NCBI GenBank assembly: GCA_022361535.1
Contig: JAKSAU010000734.1
Location: 1-8,092, forward strand
DNA length: 8,092 nt
Direction of reading: 5' to 3'
Source: Desulfobacterales bacterium
GTDB taxonomy: Bacteria > Desulfobacterota > Desulfobacteria > Desulfobacterales > Desulfobacteraceae
The position numbers and the translations under genes are program-made. Under the pieces are notes generated by a model, which made no database searches, was not told the DNA's origin, and worked only from the letters and a program-made list of their open reading frames with translations. Position 1 is the stretch's first letter. Every line of letters begins with the position of its first letter. Shown piece after piece: positions 5,360 to 8,092 of the stretch.

Positions 5360-5533
5360 ATGCCGGAAAACAAATGCATAGACTGTGGTGTTTTCCTTCA
5401 GCCTCATACGGAAATATGTCCAGCTTGCGGCGTCCGCAACTGTTTTGAAGCTGCTCCTGATGTGAAAACCTCGGATGAATATTCCATGAGTGCTTACGAC
5501 AACCAAGTGCCGGAAAATTACCCTGGATATTAA
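5360..5533 (+). CDS. 57-residue zinc-ribbon protein, unknown function
   Basis: A very small protein. Residues 6-9 are CIDC and 20-23 are CPAC, with CG following each pair, which is the double-knuckle pattern of a zinc ribbon; a fifth cysteine is at 28. The remaining half (29-57) is acidic, rich in Asn, Asp, Pro and Tyr and ends NYPGY, and is probably disordered. No enzyme motif is present. Proteins of this type often bind another protein or nucleic acid, but nothing here says which. The AGGAGG site indicates efficient translation. It is convergent with the transporter gene, whose stop lies 69 bp away. It may be read with the MBL-fold gene upstream or from its own promoter. I do not recognise a named family. 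Confidence 0.75.
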   Translation: MPENKCIDCGVFLQPHTEICPACGVRNCFEAAPDVKTSDEYSMSAYDNQVPENYPGY

Positions 5534-5602
5534 CGCTAAGTCACATTTCATAGCCATCTTTTGGCCTGATTATCATAAAGTCGTTGCTATTTCGTCTGCC
5601 GC

Positions 5603-6487
5603 TTACTCTTTGAGGGAAAAGCGATGTAGGGCAAGCCCTGATCCCAGGATGAGGAACGCTCCCAGAAAAAAGCGCCAGGAAACCGGTTCATGGAGAAAAA
5701 AGATACCTACCACAGCAGTAAAGACTGTTTCTGTTGACATGTAGACTCCCCCTTCAAATCCTTTGCAGAATTGAAATCCTTTATTCATCATCAGTTGGGC
5801 AGTCAGGGAAGACAAGATGATGGCGATAATCATCATCCATTCAACCGGCCCGGAAGGAATGATCGGGTTGATAATGCAGGGAACAAGTGTGAGCAAAGCG
5901 CCGGTGGCACAAAAATATAAATATATAACCACCACCCCGTTATGTGCCTTTAAAGAACGGATCAGGGTGACTGTCAACCCTGCAAACAAAGCCCCGGCAA
6001 TGGCCATACTCTGACCGTACCAGCTTCCGACAAATCCAAAATCAAAGAGTACGGCAACCCCTGCGATGAGAACAAAGATACAAGAGATCTGCTTAAAATT
6101 GACGCTCTCTTTATACAAGATAAATCCGAAAAAAGCTGCAAATACAGGGTAAGCATAAAATAGTACACATGCTGTTGACAGCGGCAGCGCCCGCATAGCT
6201 GTAACAATTGTTAAAAACGCCAGGGAGCCTGTAAATCCCCTTGTGATTAAAAGAGGAATATTATAGCCCTTAAACGGATTTTTCCCATTGGCAAAGAAGA
6301 TAACAATCACAAACATTCCCCCCATGCACCGTATGAATGCCAGGTGCCAAGCCGTATATCCTTGGGGCATAAGCTTTACAAGTACTGACATAAAGGTGAA
6401 TACGGCTGCTGCGCCAATCATCAGGACAGGCCCTGCAACTGCCGGGGAAATAGAAAGTTGTTTTGAATTTTTGATAGGCAGGGCCAT
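5603..6487 (-). CDS. EamA/DMT-superfamily inner-membrane transporter
   Basis: A 294-residue integral membrane protein with about ten hydrophobic segments, roughly at 17-38, 47-66, 77-98, 102-124, 132-150, 156-176, 185-206, 216-235, 245-265 and 272-289. It has the two-repeat layout of the EamA family. The repeats end in matching blocks, YKESVNFKQISCIFVLIAG (125-143) and LHEPVSWRFFLGAFLILGSG (265-284), each with the conserved Glu before the last helix. Such carriers export or import small metabolites such as amino acids, nucleosides or S-adenosylmethionine; the substrate cannot be told here. Length is normal for the family. The ATG has only a weak GGAA upstream. A moderate promoter lies at 6517-6545. 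It sits 163 bp downstream of the alcohol dehydrogenase on the same strand, so separate transcription is likely. Confidence 0.9.
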   Translation of the reverse strand: MALPIKNSKQLSISPAVAGPVLMIGAAAVFTFMSVLVKLMPQGYTAWHLAFIRCMGGMFVIVIFFANGKNPFKGYNIPLLITRGFTGSLAFLTIVTAMRALPLSTACVLFYAYPVFAAFFGFILYKESVNFKQISCIFVLIAGVAVLFDFGFVGSWYGQSMAIAGALFAGLTVTLIRSLKAHNGVVVIYLYFCATGALLTLVPCIINPIIPSGPVEWMMIIAIILSSLTAQLMMNKGFQFCKGFEGGVYMSTETVFTAVVGIFFLHEPVSWRFFLGAFLILGSGLALHRFSLKE

Positions 6488-6516
6488 TGCTATTTTTCCA
6501 TTTAGGTCAAAAAGTC

Positions 6517-6545
6517 CTCATAGCACTCGAATGGGAATTTCACAA
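6517..6545 (-). promoter_or_regulatory. Candidate promoter for the EamA transporter gene
   Basis: On the minus strand TTGTGA (6545-6540) and TATGAG (6522-6517) are 17 bp apart, each matching four of six consensus bases, giving a leader of about 23 nt. A perfect TATAAT also lies at 6607-6602, with only a weak -35 (CGGAAA, 17 bp upstream), and would give a leader of about 108 nt. Either or both may act; neither is strong evidence alone. Confidence 0.35.
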
Positions 6546-6650
6546 CAAAGATATGATGATTTTAACAACCTACTATGAGTTTATGTGGACAATTATCCGG
6601 CATTATAAAAATTCTCAAAATAAATTTCCGGTTGGCTCTTGTGAACAAGA

Positions 6651-7832
6651 CTAAAGTCGCGACAACAAAATATCCACAAGGCCGGATTGGGGCAGGGGGA
6701 CCGGGTTATTCTTTTGGCCGGTTATAGCGGCAATGTCTTTAACACGTTCTCGTGTGATTTCAAATTGGCCTAACTTTGGAATATTAAACCTTTGTGTCCA
6801 TCCAAACAGTGAATCGATAAGGCTGTTGCAGGCAGCCTGTGTTGATGTGTGGGGTTTGCAGCACTCCAGAAGGCGAGCCGCTTTAGTATATTTATCCAGT
6901 GCCGGATTTCCTGGCGTTTCCTTTTTTAAAAGGTCAATGGTTGCTTTGGTGGTTTCTGCAACCAAAGTTCCGCACACATTTCCGTGGGACATTTTTGACA
7001 TGCCGCCGATTACAGAGGCAAAGCCGTGAACTGTTCCAAGACCTGCATTGGCCAATGCCAGGCCTGAAAGGTAAGCGCCATAACTAAGTCTGGTTCTGGC
7101 CTTGATATCTTTGGGATCAATTGTAACAGAAGTACCCAATGCCCGACCAAATTCCTTAAGGCCGTTTTCGCACAAGGCATCAGTTAATGGAGAGGCTTGA
7201 ATAGATACATACGCTTCCAGCAACTGTGTTAGTGCATCCATTCCACATGCTGCTGTTACACTCGGAGGGCAGGAAACAGTTAGTTCCGGGTCAACAAGCG
7301 CAATGTTCGGTATAAAGTTGTTGTGGCGAAGGGATTTTTTAAAACCTGATTTTCCAGGCTGGCTGATTACCGCATTTTTTGTGGCCTCACTGCCTGTCCC
7401 GGAAGTCGTTGGCACTGCAATAAAGGGTAGTGTTGTTCCCGGATGTTCCTTTTCTCCAACACCTTCAAGAAAGGTTGTGACCCCTTCATTTTGAGTCAAC
7501 ATGGCGGCAATGGCTTTACCGGCATCCAAAACCGAGCCCCCGCCTATGGCGACAACTACATCGATATGGTTGTCACGGTTTTTTTTAACAGCTGAGTCAA
7601 TATCTTCAGGCGATGGTTCCGATGCAATAGCAACCGGGTAAAGGGAAATACCCTTTGCAGATAGTTCAGGTTCAAGTTTTGCCCAGGCTTCAGTTTCTGA
7701 GAAAGAGGATTTCCCTGTTACCAGAACCATATTCCGCCCAAAAGGACTAACCATTTCCGGAAGGGTTAATATTTTACCAGGGCCAAATGCAAGGCAATTG
7801 GGCGAAAAAAAATTGAAAGCAGGGTTATCCAT
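6651..7832 (-). CDS. Iron-dependent alcohol dehydrogenase (group III, Fe-ADH family)
   Basis: A 393-residue cytosolic NAD(P)-dependent dehydrogenase. Residues 1-180 form the nucleotide-binding half with GGGSVLDAGKAIA (97-109) and PTTSGTGSEAT (141-151). The C-terminal helical half holds the metal site: Asp199 in CGMDALTQ, Gln203, His269 in GTVHGFA and His283 in MSHGNVCG. Classical members use Asp and three His; here the first His is Gln203, within the otherwise conserved MDALTxxxEAYVS. Family members interconvert alcohols and aldehydes or related hydroxy acids, but the natural substrate is unknown. Length is typical. The start is backed by AAAGGA seven bases before the ATG. It is 143 bp from the upstream partial gene and has a perfect TATAAT in that gap. 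Whether iron, zinc or another metal is bound is not decided by sequence. Confidence 0.92.
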   Translation of the reverse strand: MDNPAFNFFSPNCLAFGPGKILTLPEMVSPFGRNMVLVTGKSSFSETEAWAKLEPELSAKGISLYPVAIASEPSPEDIDSAVKKNRDNHIDVVVAIGGGSVLDAGKAIAAMLTQNEGVTTFLEGVGEKEHPGTTLPFIAVPTTSGTGSEATKNAVISQPGKSGFKKSLRHNNFIPNIALVDPELTVSCPPSVTAACGMDALTQLLEAYVSIQASPLTDALCENGLKEFGRALGTSVTIDPKDIKARTRLSYGAYLSGLALANAGLGTVHGFASVIGGMSKMSHGNVCGTLVAETTKATIDLLKKETPGNPALDKYTKAARLLECCKPHTSTQAACNSLIDSLFGWTQRFNIPKLGQFEITRERVKDIAAITGQKNNPVPLPQSGLVDILLSRL

Positions 7833-7950
7833 GTGGGCGTCCTTTTTTCTAAACTCAGGTCACAGAACTTGATGAAAGGGGCTATACCACAGATCTGCTG
7901 TTTTTTCCAAGGACAAAGACTTTTGAAGCCCGCAAGGTTGGTTTAGTTAC

Positions 7951-7979
7951 ATTATATGAAAATCAAATATCAAGATCAG
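7951..7979 (-). promoter_or_regulatory. Candidate promoter for the alcohol dehydrogenase gene
   Basis: A perfect TATAAT (7956-7951, minus strand) lies 17 bp after CTGATC (7979-7974), which matches only T, G and A of the -35 consensus and overlaps the stop codon of the upstream gene. Transcription would start near 7944, giving a leader of about 112 nt. The weak -35 could indicate an activator-dependent promoter; this is inference. Confidence 0.45.
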
Positions 7980-8092
7980 TGCTTGCTGACATCTTCTCTG
8001 CCTTTGCTTTTTTTCATTAACCGATACCAGGGAGAATGGCCGTAAACCCTATCCATACATTTCGGGCATATCCCATGGTTGAAGGAGACACA
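7976..8092 (-). CDS. C-terminal end of a probable signal-transduction protein (enters from right edge)
   Basis: The last 38 codons and TGA stop of a minus-strand gene are visible. The tail reads FNHGICPKCMDRVYGHSPWY followed by a basic stretch. A HGICPxC knuckle close to the C-terminus is common in response regulators and PAS-containing sensor proteins of sulfate reducers, where it follows a segment with another CxxC pair and a Y/W-rich region; that upstream part is outside the window. The match is from memory of the family pattern, so the assignment as a sensor or response-regulator-like protein is tentative. If correct, it would lie upstream of the alcohol dehydrogenase in the same direction, but with a 143 bp gap that contains a separate promoter candidate. 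Confidence 0.55.
   Translation of the reverse strand, partial: CVSFNHGICPKCMDRVYGHSPWYRLMKKSKGREDVSKH

Noticed and set aside
5550..5572. GCCA/TGGC dyad between the convergent zinc-ribbon and transporter genes
   Set aside because: Only 4 bp of stem and no T tract on either strand; not enough for a bidirectional terminator.
6632..6650. TCTTG-TTCA-CAAGA dyad after the alcohol dehydrogenase stop
   Set aside because: Short stem followed by a mixed sequence rather than T residues, so not called as a terminator.

Overview
The window looks like chromosomal DNA of a Gram-negative anaerobe, most likely a sulfate-reducing Desulfobacterota (Desulfobacter/Desulfobacula-like). This is an inference from moderate GC, the gene styles (Ski2-like helicase, Mth938-domain protein, iron-dependent alcohol dehydrogenase, a sensor-type C-terminal tail ending in HGICPxC) and the loose gene packing. 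No diagnostic marker gene is present. No tRNA, rRNA, CRISPR array, intact insertion sequence or prophage gene was seen.

Left half (1-3965), all on the minus strand and read from right to left: a hotdog-fold acyl-CoA thioesterase (3965-3477); an Mth938-domain protein with a GTG start (3330-2980), closely followed by a zinc-ribbon Nudix hydrolase (2966-2430); a 716-residue Ski2-like DEAH helicase (2319-169); and the start of a RidA/YjgF imine deaminase that runs off the left edge (130-1). The Mth938 and Nudix genes are 13 bp apart and probably form one operon. The helicase and ridA are 38 bp apart and are also likely co-transcribed. These look like housekeeping, damage-control and nucleic-acid-processing genes rather than one pathway.

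Centre (3966-4412): a 447 bp non-coding gap separates the thioesterase from the plus-strand genes. It is the most structured non-coding part of the window. It holds a thioesterase promoter with a palindrome in its spacer, a diverged inverted repeat of about 40-60 nt per arm around a core of about 60 nt, a second 10 bp inverted repeat, and a terminator-like hairpin with a T tract. A 41-codon minus-strand reading frame lies within the left arm. The whole resembles a MITE or insertion-sequence relic, or a structured RNA.

Right half (4413-8092): on the plus strand, a metallo-beta-lactamase-fold hydrolase with an unusually spaced metal signature (4413-5210) and a 57-residue zinc-ribbon protein with a strong Shine-Dalgarno (5360-5533). 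On the minus strand, an EamA/DMT-family transporter (6487-5603), an iron-dependent alcohol dehydrogenase with Gln in place of one His ligand (7832-6651), and the last 38 codons of a gene entering from the right edge that resembles the cysteine-rich tail of signal-transduction proteins (8092-7976).

No multi-gene defence, biosynthetic or mobile system is evident. The points most worth a second look are the structured intergenic region, the split metal motif of the MBL-fold protein, palindromes inside two promoter spacers, and a possible leaderless helicase mRNA.
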